64,000 nt of DNA, from the NCBI GenBank assembly GCA_020831865.1, contig JAFIFT010000004.1, positions 1 through 64,000 of the forward strand. The letters run 5' to 3'. Below are positions 20,917-30,628 of this stretch, piece after piece. Made by a program: the position numbers and the translations under genes. Positions within the stretch are counted from its first letter, which is position 1, and each line of letters starts with the position of its first letter. This DNA comes from Legionellaceae bacterium (lineage in GTDB: Bacteria; Pseudomonadota; Gammaproteobacteria; Legionellales; Legionellaceae). The notes under the pieces were generated by a model, which worked only from the letters and a program-made list of their open reading frames with translations, was not told the origin of the DNA and did no database searches.

Positions 20917-21696
20917 CTAGAGTGGCTTATCCTGCAATACTGCCCAAATAGGCGCATGATCCGAAGGTTTTTCCCATTGACGAGGCGCACGATCAATCTG
21001 CACCTCCTCCAGTCGCTGACACAAGGGGGCTGTCAATAAAATATGATCAATGCGCAGGCCTCGGTTACGGCGAAAGGCAGCCGCTCGATAATCCCACCAG
21101 CTAAAGGCCTGTTCCTGGGGATATTTCTGGCGAAAACTGTCGTATAAGCCCAATGCACACAGCGTCTGAAAAGCCGCGCGTTCCGGCTCACTCACCAACA
21201 CCTGTCCTTGCCATTCCTGCGGATCATGCACATCATTATCATCTGGTGCAATATTATAATCGCCTACCATGGCAAGGTCAGGGTACTGTTTGATCTGCGC
21301 CTGTATAAAATCGGTTATGGCCGCCAGCCAATTCAGTTTATACTGGTACTTGTCGCTGCCGACAAGCGCACCGTTGGGGACATACACATTAATCAGGCGT
21401 ATGCCCTGGATAGTGGCCGCCAACACACGACGCTGCGGATCCTCCCATCCCGGGATGTCCGATACCACCTCTGTCAGCGGAAAACGGCTGATAATCGCCA
21501 CGCCATTGTAACTTTTCTGGCCTGAATACTGCACATAATAGCCAGCCTGCTCAATGGCCTCACGGGGAAAGAGCTGATCCACACTTTTGGTTTCCTGAAT
21601 GGCCAAAATATCGGTTTCGCTACTGGCTAACCACTGCAATACCTGCTCCAGGCGCATTTTAATGGAATTCACATTCCAGCTGGCAATTTTAAGCAT
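20917..21696 (-). CDS. Exonuclease III family AP endonuclease (XthA type)
   Basis: Base-excision repair nuclease that cuts DNA 5' to abasic sites and removes 3' blocking groups. At 259 residues it shows the family motifs WNVNSIKMR at the N-terminus, IQETKS near residue 35, GDYNIAPDD near 150 and the terminal SDHAPI with its catalytic histidine. It is the last gene of the wrbA operon and overlaps the preceding paralogue by 8 bp. The pair of paralogues probably differs in exonuclease and AP activity, as with Xth and ExoA-like enzymes elsewhere. Confidence 0.93.
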   Translation of the reverse strand: MLKIASWNVNSIKMRLEQVLQWLASSETDILAIQETKSVDQLFPREAIEQAGYYVQYSGQKSYNGVAIISRFPLTEVVSDIPGWEDPQRRVLAATIQGIRLINVYVPNGALVGSDKYQYKLNWLAAITDFIQAQIKQYPDLAMVGDYNIAPDDNDVHDPQEWQGQVLVSEPERAAFQTLCALGLYDSFRQKYPQEQAFSWWDYRAAAFRRNRGLRIDHILLTAPLCQRLEEVQIDRAPRQWEKPSDHAPIWAVLQDKPL

Positions 21697-22470
21697 AAGC
21701 CTTCACCTCATAATCCATGATCAAAGGGGCATGGTCAGAAAATTGGGTCTCCCGATAGATGTGGGTACTGCGCAGGCTCTCCACCAGACCGGGCGTAATC
21801 ACCTGATAATCAATCCGCCACCCTACATTTTTGGCAAAGGCACGGGCCCGATAGGACCACCAGGTGTATTGCTCGGCTTCCTGGTTCAAAACGCGAAAGG
21901 CATCCCGAAAGCCCATCGTGCCAAAAAGCTGATCCAGCCAGGCGCGTTCTTCCGGCAAAAATCCTGAGCTTTTCTGGTTGGATCGCCAGTTTTTGATATC
22001 GATCGTTTGGTGGGCAATATTATAATCACCGCAGAGAATCAATTCCCGTCCCGCATTTTTCAGCTCCTGCAAGTGCTGGGCAAAGCGCTCCAGGAAGGCA
22101 AATTTTACTGTTTGTCGCTGGTCGCCGCTAGTCCCTGACGGCAGATACAAGGACACAATGCTAAATTTGGGGTAATCGAACTGAAGATAACGCCCCTCCC
22201 GGTCGCTCACATCATAGCCTATGGATTTTACAATCGATTGCGGCGCATGACGGGCGTAAATAGCCACTCCGCTGTAGCCTTTTTTTTCCGCGGCCACGTA
22301 TTCACAGTGATAGCCCTCAGGGAAAAATAAGGAGGAGGGTGTCAGTTGCTCCGGGCTGGCTTTTGTTTCCTGTATGCAGACAAAATCGGCTTGTTGTTCT
22401 GCCAGCCAGTCATAAAATCCTCTGCGGGCTGCCGCCCGTACCCCATTGGCATTAAAACTAATCACCCGCA

Positions 22471-22471
<1 letters not shown>
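21689..22471 (-). CDS. Exonuclease III family AP endonuclease (second paralogue)
   Basis: 260-residue paralogue with SFNANGVRAA, CIQETKAS, CGDYNIAHQTID and the C-terminal SDHAPLIMDYEV, so all metal-binding and catalytic positions of the EEP fold are present. The start is a GTG at 22471 whose first base is shared with the TAG stop of wrbA (TAGTG). GGGAG lies seven bases upstream inside wrbA, so translation is coupled. The downstream gene overlaps it by 8 bp. The arrangement gives a three-gene operon of quinone oxidoreductase plus two repair nucleases, consistent with oxidative stress defence. Confidence 0.92.
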
Positions 22472-23112
<641 letters not shown>

Positions 23113-23161
23113 TCATAATACACCTTAATTTTAGCGATTGCCATGTTCCCGGGCCTGCCGG

Positions 23162-23335
23162 CAGGGTAAACGCATCTGAATTTTGAACACTAAAAATCTC
23201 CTTTTTGCCTACATACCGTGCTTTATGCATGGTATCCAAACGATCTTGGACGAGGTGAGGAGCTGGATTCCGCGCATAAAGCGCAGAACGTAGGTATTTT
23301 GATTTTAAAAGGTTCGTTTAGATGCGGTTACCCTG
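23162..23335. mobile_element. MITE-like element A, copy 1 (174 bp)
   Basis: Non-coding element with 19-bp terminal inverted repeats matching at 17 positions (23162-23180 against 23317-23335; outer sequence CAGGGTAA). It is flanked by imperfect 10-bp direct repeats, GGCCTGCCGG (23152-23161) and GCCCTACCGG (23336-23345), 8 of 10 identical, consistent with a decayed target duplication. About 85% identical by eye to 39066-39239. Internal arms near 23216-23228 and 23274-23286 form a stem. It sits between divergent wrbA and yihY. Confidence 0.8.
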
Positions 23336-23487
23336 GCCCTACCGGAATACAGACGGCAGCGGATGCAAGACCAAAGGATACACGGGAACTTACAATCATG
23401 CGCAGCGGTGAAGCATCCCCAGAGAGCTGCCGCTGCACAAAACTGCACCCCTCCTTTGACAGCCGGCCATCGACAGACTATCGGCAG

Positions 23488-23516
23488 TTGCGCCGGGGAG
23501 TAGATCCTTCTATGAT
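23488..23516 (+). promoter_or_regulatory. Candidate sigma-70 promoter for yihY
   Basis: TTGCGC (23488-23493) and TATGAT (23511-23516) with a 17-bp spacer, about 33 bp upstream of the yihY start. The -35 is weak and the -10 is good. Confidence 0.4.
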
Positions 23517-23548
23517 GGAAAGACCGACTATTCATCGCCACGAGCCGC

Positions 23549-24781
23549 ATGCCTATGCCATACCAGGATATGAAAACACGCCTACAGCAAGCTTATCGTT
23601 TTTCGATTTTTGTCGGCTCTCAATTTATCGAAGATGACTGCACCTACCGTGCCTCAGCGCTTGCCTTCACCACCCTGCTGGCCATGGTTCCCTTAATGTC
23701 GGTGAGTCTGTCTATTTTATCATCGTTTCCGGTGTTTCAGGATCTCAGGGATCCCCTGCAGGATTTTATTTTTGAAAACTTTGTGCCCGCTACCGGCGCC
23801 ATGGTACAAAATTACTTACAACAATTTACCGCGCAAGTCTCCCGTCTGTCTATCAGCGGTCTGCTCTTTCTGTTTCTCACCGCCATCCTGGTCATGGTCA
23901 CCATTGAAAGCTCTCTCAATACCATCTGGCGCGTTGCCAATCCGCGCAAGGGCATTCCTGCCTTTCTGCTGTATTGGGCCATCTTATCACTCACCCCCAT
24001 CCTACTGGGTTTGAGTATTGCGGTTTCTTCCTGGATTATTTCCATGCCATTGATTCAAGCGCATCACCCCCCGTCTTTTCTGCTCAACGCGGTTCCCTTT
24101 CTGCTATCGTTTATTGGTTTCACCTTCCTGTATATGGTCGTGCCAAACTGCCGTGTCGCTTTCCAGGACGCCTGCTGGGGCGGCTTCTTTGCAGCCTTAT
24201 CCTTTGAACTGGCAAAAGCAGGTTTTGCCTGGTATCTGAGGCGCTATGATACCTATCAATTGCTCTACGGCGCCTTTGCCACCGTCCCGATTTTTTTTAT
24301 ATGGGTGTACTGGGTATGGATTATTACTCTGCTTGGAGCTGAAATCAGTTATGCGCTTTCCGTGCACTATGAGCGCCGGCAAGGGAAACCCATCGATGGC
24401 TTCACCCAGGTTTTATTATGGCTGGAAGCCCTGTGGCAAGCGCAAAAAAAAGACGGTCTTGGTTTGGCTCTGGAAAGTTTAATCAATCGAACGGATCGCC
24501 CCTACCAGCAGAAAATCGACGATATTATGGAGCTGATGCTAGCACAACAACTGATTCATTATACCGAAAACAACACCCTGATGCTCTCCAGACCCCTGCA
24601 TCAAATCCGACTGGCAGACTTGGTCCAGACCCTGCCCTTTCCCTTGCCCACCGCAGAAAGTCTGGGCAAACCGAGCGATGTAACCCTGAAAGCATGGCAG
24701 GACAAAATTAAAGAACATGAGCGTTGTGTGGAAAGTATTATGGATATCAAACTGGAAGATTTATTCACCAAGCAGCGCTAG
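23549..24781 (+). CDS. yihY: YihY/BrkB family inner-membrane protein
   Basis: 410-residue membrane protein of the YihY/virulence factor BrkB family. About six helices lie in the first 280 residues, with YRASALAFTTLLAMVPL near 33-50 and the FIWVYWVWIITLLGAEISYAL block near 255-275. The C-terminal 130 residues are cytoplasmic and resemble a winged-helix-like tail seen in many members. Members were once thought to be RNase BN, which was disproved; function is not settled. A shorter start is ATG 23570 (MKTRLQQ). Convergent with fis. Confidence 0.88.
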   Translation: MPMPYQDMKTRLQQAYRFSIFVGSQFIEDDCTYRASALAFTTLLAMVPLMSVSLSILSSFPVFQDLRDPLQDFIFENFVPATGAMVQNYLQQFTAQVSRLSISGLLFLFLTAILVMVTIESSLNTIWRVANPRKGIPAFLLYWAILSLTPILLGLSIAVSSWIISMPLIQAHHPPSFLLNAVPFLLSFIGFTFLYMVVPNCRVAFQDACWGGFFAALSFELAKAGFAWYLRRYDTYQLLYGAFATVPIFFIWVYWVWIITLLGAEISYALSVHYERRQGKPIDGFTQVLLWLEALWQAQKKDGLGLALESLINRTDRPYQQKIDDIMELMLAQQLIHYTENNTLMLSRPLHQIRLADLVQTLPFPLPTAESLGKPSDVTLKAWQDKIKEHERCVESIMDIKLEDLFTKQR

Positions 24782-24790
24782 GCGAAAGCG

Positions 24791-24809
24791 GTTGGGCACA
24801 ATGCCCAAC
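24791..24809. terminator. Hairpin between convergent yihY and fis
   Basis: Perfect 7-bp stem GTTGGGC/GCCCAAC with loop ACAAT, in the 51-bp gap between two converging genes. No T-run follows on either strand, so a role in termination is only suggested by position. Confidence 0.35.
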
Positions 24810-24832
24810 GGGTGACAGGCCGCCCACCATGC

Positions 24833-25117
24833 TCAGGCTTCGCGACTTCCGACATATTTGTCATCAAAGTAACGGCGTAATTTGGTACGCAGCGTTCCAC
24901 GGCTAATACCTAACATGAGCGCAGCACGAGACTGGTTGTATTTACAATGTTCCATAACGGCTTTGAACAGAGGAATTTCAACTTCTTCCAGCACGAATTG
25001 ATACAAGTCAACGGGTTCCGCTCCTTTCAACTCCGCAAAATACTTCTGGACAGCCTGTGTTACACTGGCCGCAACAGAACCTGCTTCATCGATCGTAGCG
25101 TTACTTATAGTTGTCAT
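24833..25117 (-). CDS. fis: Fis-family nucleoid-associated DNA-binding protein
   Basis: Homodimeric DNA-bending regulator of 94 residues from the ATG at 25117, with GGAG nine bases upstream. The C-terminal helix-turn-helix is clear in NQSRAALMLGISRGTLRTKLRRYF (last 30 residues), the same segment that NtrC-type activators carry. Legionella encode several Fis paralogues that regulate virulence genes through the life cycle; which one this is cannot be fixed from the sequence. Unlike E. coli it is not linked to dusB. The longer frame from 25132 has no ribosome site. Confidence 0.9.
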   Translation of the reverse strand: MTTISNATIDEAGSVAASVTQAVQKYFAELKGAEPVDLYQFVLEEVEIPLFKAVMEHCKYNQSRAALMLGISRGTLRTKLRRYFDDKYVGSREA

Positions 25118-25440
25118 TCTTCTTAACTCCATCTTGAAAAAACCAGCATCTTAGCGAATTGCGCAATTCCTGACAAGAGCTGCAGAAAAAAATAATGAAA
25201 ACAGGGTAATAAAGTACCACTTAGCGGGCGACACTCAATCGGTATCCCCGCTCATCAATGTAGAACGGAAACACGAAAGGGAGGGGCTTTGCACCGCCGA
25301 ATCGCGCTTTTCCTGTTGTGGCAAACCCTGAAACGCCACAGCCCTGCGACGCCGGGCTGTCTTGACAATTCAAACCAGAAGCACCTTGGCCTCCGGGCTG
25401 GGGGGTCGCCACATGAGCGACACCGTTTTCCCCCGGATGT
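25118..25440. other. Intergenic region between fis and the DUF945 gene
   Basis: 323 bp upstream of fis and downstream of the DUF945 gene, so it should hold the fis promoter. A GTG-initiated frame of 63 codons (25221-25412, minus) directly follows the DUF945 stop but is proline/glycine-rich with no recognisable family, and it is not called. No repeat or RNA gene was recognised. Confidence 0.35.
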
Positions 25441-26889
25441 CTATAATTTCATCATGGCAGGATTGAAGGCTTTGCCATTGACCAGCAATTGTCCGCCTTC
25501 CAGATGCATATCAACCACCAACTTCTGATCACGTACCACAAAAGTGCCGGTATCAATCATCGCCTGGATACGTTGGTCTGCCATTTTTTCGGCTTGGCTT
25601 TTGGCTTCATCAAAGGTTAAGGCACCTTGATTCGACTGCTGAGCCATCGCCTGTTGCACATGATCCGACATCATTTTGTTGGCAATGGCATCTACCAGCA
25701 TCAGGTGCACAAAAGCGTGCGGCAATTCCAAATGGGCATTACCTTTCACCCCTTGCATGAGCATCATGACATTACCGCCTTCTGACTTGGGCAGGCTCAG
25801 CAATAAATTCCCCGTAATTTGTCCCTCCGGCAGCGTAAATTCCAATTGTGCGATTTCCAGCTCGGGCCCCTGAGAAAACAGTTTGGGCAATTCCGCCATC
25901 ATGCTCATCATCAACTGTTGTTTCTGCGTCTCATCGCTGTTTTGCAATTGCATGGACAAGGTATTAATGCGGCTCATGGCACCCGCATCCAGATTGCGAA
26001 CCGCAAGCTCCACATTCCCCGGCCCGTATTGCTGTTCCTCCAGCATGAGTTTTTTAAGCGCCAGGTTCAGATGTGAACTGAGAAGCCCGCTGCTGATATC
26101 GCTGCTGGAATCCAGTGAAACATCATCGAGTTCAAACACCCGTTTGTCGATAGTACTCACGACCAGAGAGGGAAAGCTCAGGGAGGCAGAACCAACGTAG
26201 AGACCATAGGAGGACTTGGATACATCATAGTCGGCCTTAATTTCAGACAGGCTGGTCTTCATCTTGTCTTTAGAAAAGTCCATACCCTTGACAAGAAAGC
26301 TTCCATCAATATTGGACAGATCGGATGTCATGCTGACAGAGGTGTCCATCCCCTTCCAATGTAATCGGCCAGTTCCCTCCGCCGAAACCAACTGGAAGGC
26401 GGGAACCGCAAGGCTGATACGGGATTTCGCCAGATAATTAATAAACTGACTAAACTCCAGTTTGGGCTGGGTTGAATCTTTGGTAAATAACGACTCAAAT
26501 TGTTGGACATACTTTTCAGGCAAGGTCATCCGGGTTTGCGCATAGCCCAAACCGAATTTCACTCCGGCATCGGAAAAAATGACAGGACCGTGATCCACGG
26601 TCAACGGCATACTAAATTCATAGCGTTGTGCCGGAACCGTCTGGGCACCATTTGCGGCGCGGACGACTCGCTCCGGAATATCCAGACGCCAGTCGAGCTG
26701 GGCGGAGGAATGAAACCAACCCCGCTGATAATCTTTTAATTGTACATATATTCCATTGTGCTGGCTGATGACATTAACCGTTTCTCGTACCTTACGCTCA
26801 GTAATGACACCCGTACCGTAATAGGACCCGAGGACTAGAACGGCAAGTATAACCACTAATCCTATCAATTTTTTCATTCTTATCTCCAC
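25441..26889 (-). CDS. DUF945 (YdgA-like) periplasmic/membrane-anchored protein
   Basis: Protein of 482 residues (478 from the second ATG at 26877, MKKLIGLVVI). A single N-terminal hydrophobic segment, KLIGLVVILAVLVLGSYYGTGVITERKVR, is followed by a large domain of the DUF945/YdgA type, rich in amphipathic strands like AsmA-related proteins. YdgA-like proteins have been tied to motility and envelope functions in other bacteria; the molecular role is not known. GYYGTG/ERKVRETV near the anchor and FTLPEGQITGNLLLSL in the last third are family-like. It lies upstream of fis and downstream of the LetE-like gene on the same strand. Confidence 0.8.
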   Translation of the reverse strand: MEIRMKKLIGLVVILAVLVLGSYYGTGVITERKVRETVNVISQHNGIYVQLKDYQRGWFHSSAQLDWRLDIPERVVRAANGAQTVPAQRYEFSMPLTVDHGPVIFSDAGVKFGLGYAQTRMTLPEKYVQQFESLFTKDSTQPKLEFSQFINYLAKSRISLAVPAFQLVSAEGTGRLHWKGMDTSVSMTSDLSNIDGSFLVKGMDFSKDKMKTSLSEIKADYDVSKSSYGLYVGSASLSFPSLVVSTIDKRVFELDDVSLDSSSDISSGLLSSHLNLALKKLMLEEQQYGPGNVELAVRNLDAGAMSRINTLSMQLQNSDETQKQQLMMSMMAELPKLFSQGPELEIAQLEFTLPEGQITGNLLLSLPKSEGGNVMMLMQGVKGNAHLELPHAFVHLMLVDAIANKMMSDHVQQAMAQQSNQGALTFDEAKSQAEKMADQRIQAMIDTGTFVVRDQKLVVDMHLEGGQLLVNGKAFNPAMMKL

Positions 26890-27140
26890 GATTATAGACG
26901 GCGCCCATCGCGAGCGCTTTTATATGACTCGTAGTAATTAAAGCACGAGAAGTGCAATTGCGCAAAAAAAATTAGAAATTTTTTATGAAGTTAAGTGATA
27001 AGCTGTGGAGGTAAAACAAGCAGACATCCCCTGGGAGAGAGGCTGCGGGCCGGGGTGGGAACCACCCTGATTCCTCGCCGCAACGCCAGCGCTTTGCCGC
27101 GAGAAACCTGCCACACTTCCCTGCCGTGCGTCCAGACAGC

Positions 27141-27509
27141 TCAGGCAACCAAATCAATCACCTGGTACCCGACAACAGCGGACGCCGCCAGGGCACCGGT
27201 AATTTTTAACCAGCGACGCCACACGCTGGATGTTTCCGGCAGATACGCACTGTCGTTGGCAGCCTCCAGTACGGGCATCTGGGCGGATGTGACCGTGTAG
27301 TCAAACAAGGGGGGTTCGCCATAAAAACCAGCCCACCAACCTTCCATCCATTGTTCATGCTCAGTGGTTCCGCTGCGGTAAGGATTTTCAGACTCCTGTA
27401 CGTCCTGCACAGCACACTCGTACCCGAATACATAACATTCTTCTATGCTTGGATGTTCAATGTGTAAGCGTAATTTGATGTCTCCAAGTAAGGCATTGAT
27501 GTCGTTCAT
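27141..27509 (-). CDS. letE: LetE-like transmission-trait enhancer with a ribosome-modulation-factor-like core
   Basis: 122-residue protein from the ATG at 27509, preceded by AGAGAGG at good spacing. Residues about 22-70 read CYVFGYECAVQDVQESENPYRSGTTEHEQWMEGWWAGFYGE. The order GY-A, NPY, W..GW..G is the pattern of ribosome modulation factor (RMF). The C-terminal 30 residues include a hydrophobic segment (ITGALAASAVVGYQVIDLV). From memory it matches LetE of Legionella, a protein linked to the switch to the transmissive phase. The name rests on recall and should be checked. A longer frame to 27575 lacks a ribosome site. Confidence 0.6.
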   Translation of the reverse strand: MNDINALLGDIKLRLHIEHPSIEECYVFGYECAVQDVQESENPYRSGTTEHEQWMEGWWAGFYGEPPLFDYTVTSAQMPVLEAANDSAYLPETSSVWRRWLKITGALAASAVVGYQVIDLVA

Positions 27510-27720
27510 AATGATACCTCTCTTTTTCCATCGTCGATTCATTATCCTTCGAAAAGGCTTCGTGAAACCGGCCAACCTATGGTCTTTAGGGCCTGGTCAA
27601 ACTGTTCACTTACCTTCATTGTAGGCTCATCAATGGCGGCAAATATTATTTTTTTCTGTTTTTACACTTTCTTGACAAAATAAAAAACGCAGCCAGTTAA
27701 CCTCATGATAAATCACATAT

Positions 27721-29001
27721 TTAACGATAGACAGGACGGCAGTAGGTTTCTTTGACCATCAGCGCGAGGATCAGGGCGATAAAAGAGCTCAGCGGCAAAA
27801 TAGTAAACGCCGCCTGAAAATCCACCAGCCCCAAGAGGCGAACATCATAGGCCCGCTCACCCGCAAAATGATTCAGCAGTTGACCGACAATCGGCTGTAA
27901 GCTCGCGCCGACAAAAATCGAAATCATATTGGTAAACGCAATCGAAGTACCCACCACATTTTCACGATGCAGCTCAGTCGCCACCGCATAAGCAATGGCC
28001 ACACCGGTATTGGTTACCCCAAAGGCAAAAAACAGGATATATGCCATATTGCGATCCATATCGGGATAAAAGACAATCAGCGAAGAAAAAATAATTCCAC
28101 ACACCGCCGAGAAGATCATCATCGGCTTGCGCTTACCCAGCTTATCGGAAATCCAGCCAGAAAAAGGGCCACTGGCAGCCCAGCCCATAAAAATCAGGCC
28201 GGTGGCAAAAGCGGCCGCATGGCTCGACAAACCACGGCCGTATTGCAAATAGGCCGGGCCAATTAATTCACCGATTACGGCAGTGGGCCCAAACAGAAAG
28301 CCGGCATAGAACGCATTAATCCAGGTTTGTTTGGTCGTCAGGATAATCCGTAAACTCTGTAAAATACTCACGGACTCGGTTGCCCGCACTTCCTGACGCC
28401 TCTGGCCGGGCTTATCCCGTACAAATTGATAGAGCAGGGCGGCAAGTGCAATAAAGAGAAAGGCAATGACCAGCATACTTTTTCGCCAGCCCACCAGGGC
28501 GACCAAAAAGGAAACCGGCGCATCACCGGCGGCGGCACCCAGCATCCCCAGTGCCTGCGTCATTCCCGCCAATAATCCCAACATCACCGGTGGAAACCAG
28601 GAGGTAGCCAGGCGCAGGGCGCAGACAAACGCGAATGCCGCACTAAAACCAATCAACATACGGCCAAGGGACGCCATCGCCAGTCCATCCGCCAGGCCAA
28701 AGACGCAACAACCCAGAGCGGTTACCAGGGACATAACCGTTAAAATACCCCGGATACTCAAACGATCTACGGTTAAACCAACGGGAATCTGCATGAGGAT
28801 ATAAGGAACATAAAATGAAGCCGTGAGTACACCAAATCCCGCTTCCGACAGGCCAAATTCCTGTTGAATAAAGTGATGCATCACCGTTGGCGCGACACGG
28901 GCCAGATAATCAGAAAAATAAAATGCGGCTGCCAAACCCCAAACCACCCATGCAAATCGGTCATAACGCACTGACGAAGTTGCTCTGAAATTGTTTTCCA
29001 T
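27721..29001 (-). CDS. MFS transporter (third in the window)
   Basis: 12-helix major facilitator of 426 residues from the ATG at 29001 (MENNFRATSS), with AGGG seven bases upstream. Motifs GLTVDRLSIRGILTV and SGPFSGWISDKLGKRKPMM mark the two halves. It shares the YLARVAPTVMHHFI / FYVPYILMQIPVG / GRMLIGFSAAFAFV pattern with the tandem pair at 16514-19070 and so belongs to the same expanded subfamily. Substrate is unknown; Legionella use such carriers for amino acids, nucleosides and siderophores. Longer frames to 29076 are possible. Confidence 0.85.
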   Translation of the reverse strand: MENNFRATSSVRYDRFAWVVWGLAAAFYFSDYLARVAPTVMHHFIQQEFGLSEAGFGVLTASFYVPYILMQIPVGLTVDRLSIRGILTVMSLVTALGCCVFGLADGLAMASLGRMLIGFSAAFAFVCALRLATSWFPPVMLGLLAGMTQALGMLGAAAGDAPVSFLVALVGWRKSMLVIAFLFIALAALLYQFVRDKPGQRRQEVRATESVSILQSLRIILTTKQTWINAFYAGFLFGPTAVIGELIGPAYLQYGRGLSSHAAAFATGLIFMGWAASGPFSGWISDKLGKRKPMMIFSAVCGIIFSSLIVFYPDMDRNMAYILFFAFGVTNTGVAIAYAVATELHRENVVGTSIAFTNMISIFVGASLQPIVGQLLNHFAGERAYDVRLLGLVDFQAAFTILPLSSFIALILALMVKETYCRPVYR

Positions 29002-29282
29002 GACTACCCTGCTCATAAATATATCACACCATTCTCTGTTAACCTGGACTTTTAAACACATCCTCTCTTCTTGCAATACTGCAAAAACTCACACATGTTC
29101 CCCAAAGAAAAAATATTCTACAATTTGAATTTTTGAAAACATATCACTTTTTTTAAATCTTGTACACCCCATGACTCAGGCTTTTCATGGCGAAATTATA
29201 AACAATATCGTGATGCAGCAAGACAAATCCTGAGCATTGGTTTACAATAGGGCTCGTATTCTCAACGAAGCAAAGATCACCC

Positions 29283-29675
29283 ATGAATGCCCTGGAACAA
29301 GCCATTATCGCCGCGAAAAATACGGCGGGACAAGCGAAAGAGGCGAACAAAGCCTATCTCGAATTTATCAAAGCCAACTTCATGATGCCGCTCGACCGTC
29401 AGCAACATACCGACCAGCCACGCCCCCTGTATTTAGTGGAAGGCGATAGCATCTATGTGCCGGTTTTTAGTAATCAGGCCGATTTTGATGCCTGGGCTGG
29501 GGAGATCCAGCACGATATCCAGGTCTTGCGCTTAAGTGGCGTCGATCTGCTCAAGGGCATTGGCGATGATGTGCACCTCTGTTTCAACATCGGCAGCCCA
29601 TCGTACAAGCTCTTTCTTCCTGCCGAAATTGCGCGGATGCGCAGCATCATTATGAAGTTTTTCAGCAACCGTTAA
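29283..29675 (+). CDS. SseB-like domain protein
   Basis: 130-residue cytoplasmic protein. The sequence YLVEGDSIYVPVFSNQADFDAWA and LSGVDLLKGIGDDVHLCFNIGSPSYKLFLPAEIARMR resembles the SseB N-terminal domain family (enhanced serine sensitivity protein B), where a short beta-rich unit repeats the pattern F-P-h-F-s-s...W. Function of this family is poorly known. An N-terminal helix (about 1-35) is extra. It is convergent with pdxH across 66 bp. No strong ribosome site is visible before the ATG. Confidence 0.5.
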   Translation: MNALEQAIIAAKNTAGQAKEANKAYLEFIKANFMMPLDRQQHTDQPRPLYLVEGDSIYVPVFSNQADFDAWAGEIQHDIQVLRLSGVDLLKGIGDDVHLCFNIGSPSYKLFLPAEIARMRSIIMKFFSNR

Positions 29676-29741
29676 GAGCGGAGGCGGTTGTGCCGCTGTC
29701 ACCCCTACCGAGCCACAGGAGCATTCCCCGCTCTGCGGCCT

Positions 29742-30389
29742 TTAAGGTGCCAGACGACGGCAGACCCAGCCGGCATGGCTTTTAAGATAGTGAACCCGAT
29801 CATGCAGTCGGCTGTCCCGCCCCTGCCAAAATTCAAATTCTTCCGGCACTATTTGATAACCGCCCCAGTAAGGTGGACGGGCAATGCCCCCTTGCGCATG
29901 TTCTGCGGCCAAACTCTCAAAACGCTGCTCCAGTTCAGCGCGCGAAGCAATAGACTGGCTTTGTGGGGAAGCGATAGCGCTAATTTGGCTCAAGACCGGG
30001 CGCTGCGCAAAATAGGCGTCCGATTGCGCCGCATCCACTTTCGTTACCGGTCCACGTAGCCGTATCTGGCGCGCCATTTCCGGCCAATAAAAATTCAGTG
30101 CCGCATAGGGGGTCTGTGCCATCTGCTGCCCCTTGCGGCTTTGATAGTTAGTATAAAAAAGAAACGCCTCTTCGTGAATGCCTTTTAACAAAACCACCCG
30201 GGAGTCAGGATATCCCTGCGTATCAACGGTTGACAAAACCATAGCCGTTGGATCCGCCCTCTCCACCTTGAGCGCCTCCTCAAACCAAAGCTGAAACTGC
30301 ACCACCGGATTTGCATTCACGCTGCTCACATCCACACCGACCTCGCCATACTCACGGCGAATGCCCGCCAAATCATGCCATTTACTCAT
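29742..30389 (-). CDS. pdxH: Pyridoxamine/pyridoxine 5'-phosphate oxidase
   Basis: FMN enzyme that makes pyridoxal 5'-phosphate from PNP or PMP. The 215-residue protein matches the usual 215-220 length. It shows RVVLLKGIHEEAFLFYTNYQSRKGQQM (FMN site) near 65-90, NFYWPEMARQIRLRGPV near 103-120, and the C-terminal FWQGRDSRLHDRVHY...W-RLAP with terminal proline. It supplies PLP to the many amino-acid-using enzymes. Divergent from an amino acid permease gene 240 bp away. Confidence 0.96.
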   Translation of the reverse strand: MSKWHDLAGIRREYGEVGVDVSSVNANPVVQFQLWFEEALKVERADPTAMVLSTVDTQGYPDSRVVLLKGIHEEAFLFYTNYQSRKGQQMAQTPYAALNFYWPEMARQIRLRGPVTKVDAAQSDAYFAQRPVLSQISAIASPQSQSIASRAELEQRFESLAAEHAQGGIARPPYWGGYQIVPEEFEFWQGRDSRLHDRVHYLKSHAGWVCRRLAP

Positions 30390-30628
30390 CGAGACTCCCT
30401 GAATACCGAACTGAAGTGCATAGCCTAATGGAAAAAGCTTTTGCTGAATAGCATTACCGTTTATAATACCGTGCTGTATAAATATTAATCTATAGCTCGG
30501 CTGTCGGCCAATGTCTATAAGGCCCGAGTCCAGCTATGTCGTTAAGCTTGTCTTAAGTATTTTTTGGTACCATGGCAAGCGGATGGAAAGCGCGGTAGTC
30601 GCCGCATTTCCCTGTTTAAAGGACTGCG

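Noticed and set aside
23218-23637. 139-codon frame across element A copy 1 and the yihY promoter region
   Set aside because: It runs through a non-coding repeat and into yihY in another frame; composition is not protein-like.
25221-25412. GTG-initiated 63-codon frame directly after the DUF945 gene
   Set aside because: Low-complexity proline/glycine-rich product, no family, and no strong ribosome site; left uncalled.
27053-27067. GGGTGG/CCACCC hairpin downstream of the LetE-like gene
   Set aside because: Six-bp stem with a three-base loop and no T-run, more than 70 bp from the stop; too weak to call as a terminator.
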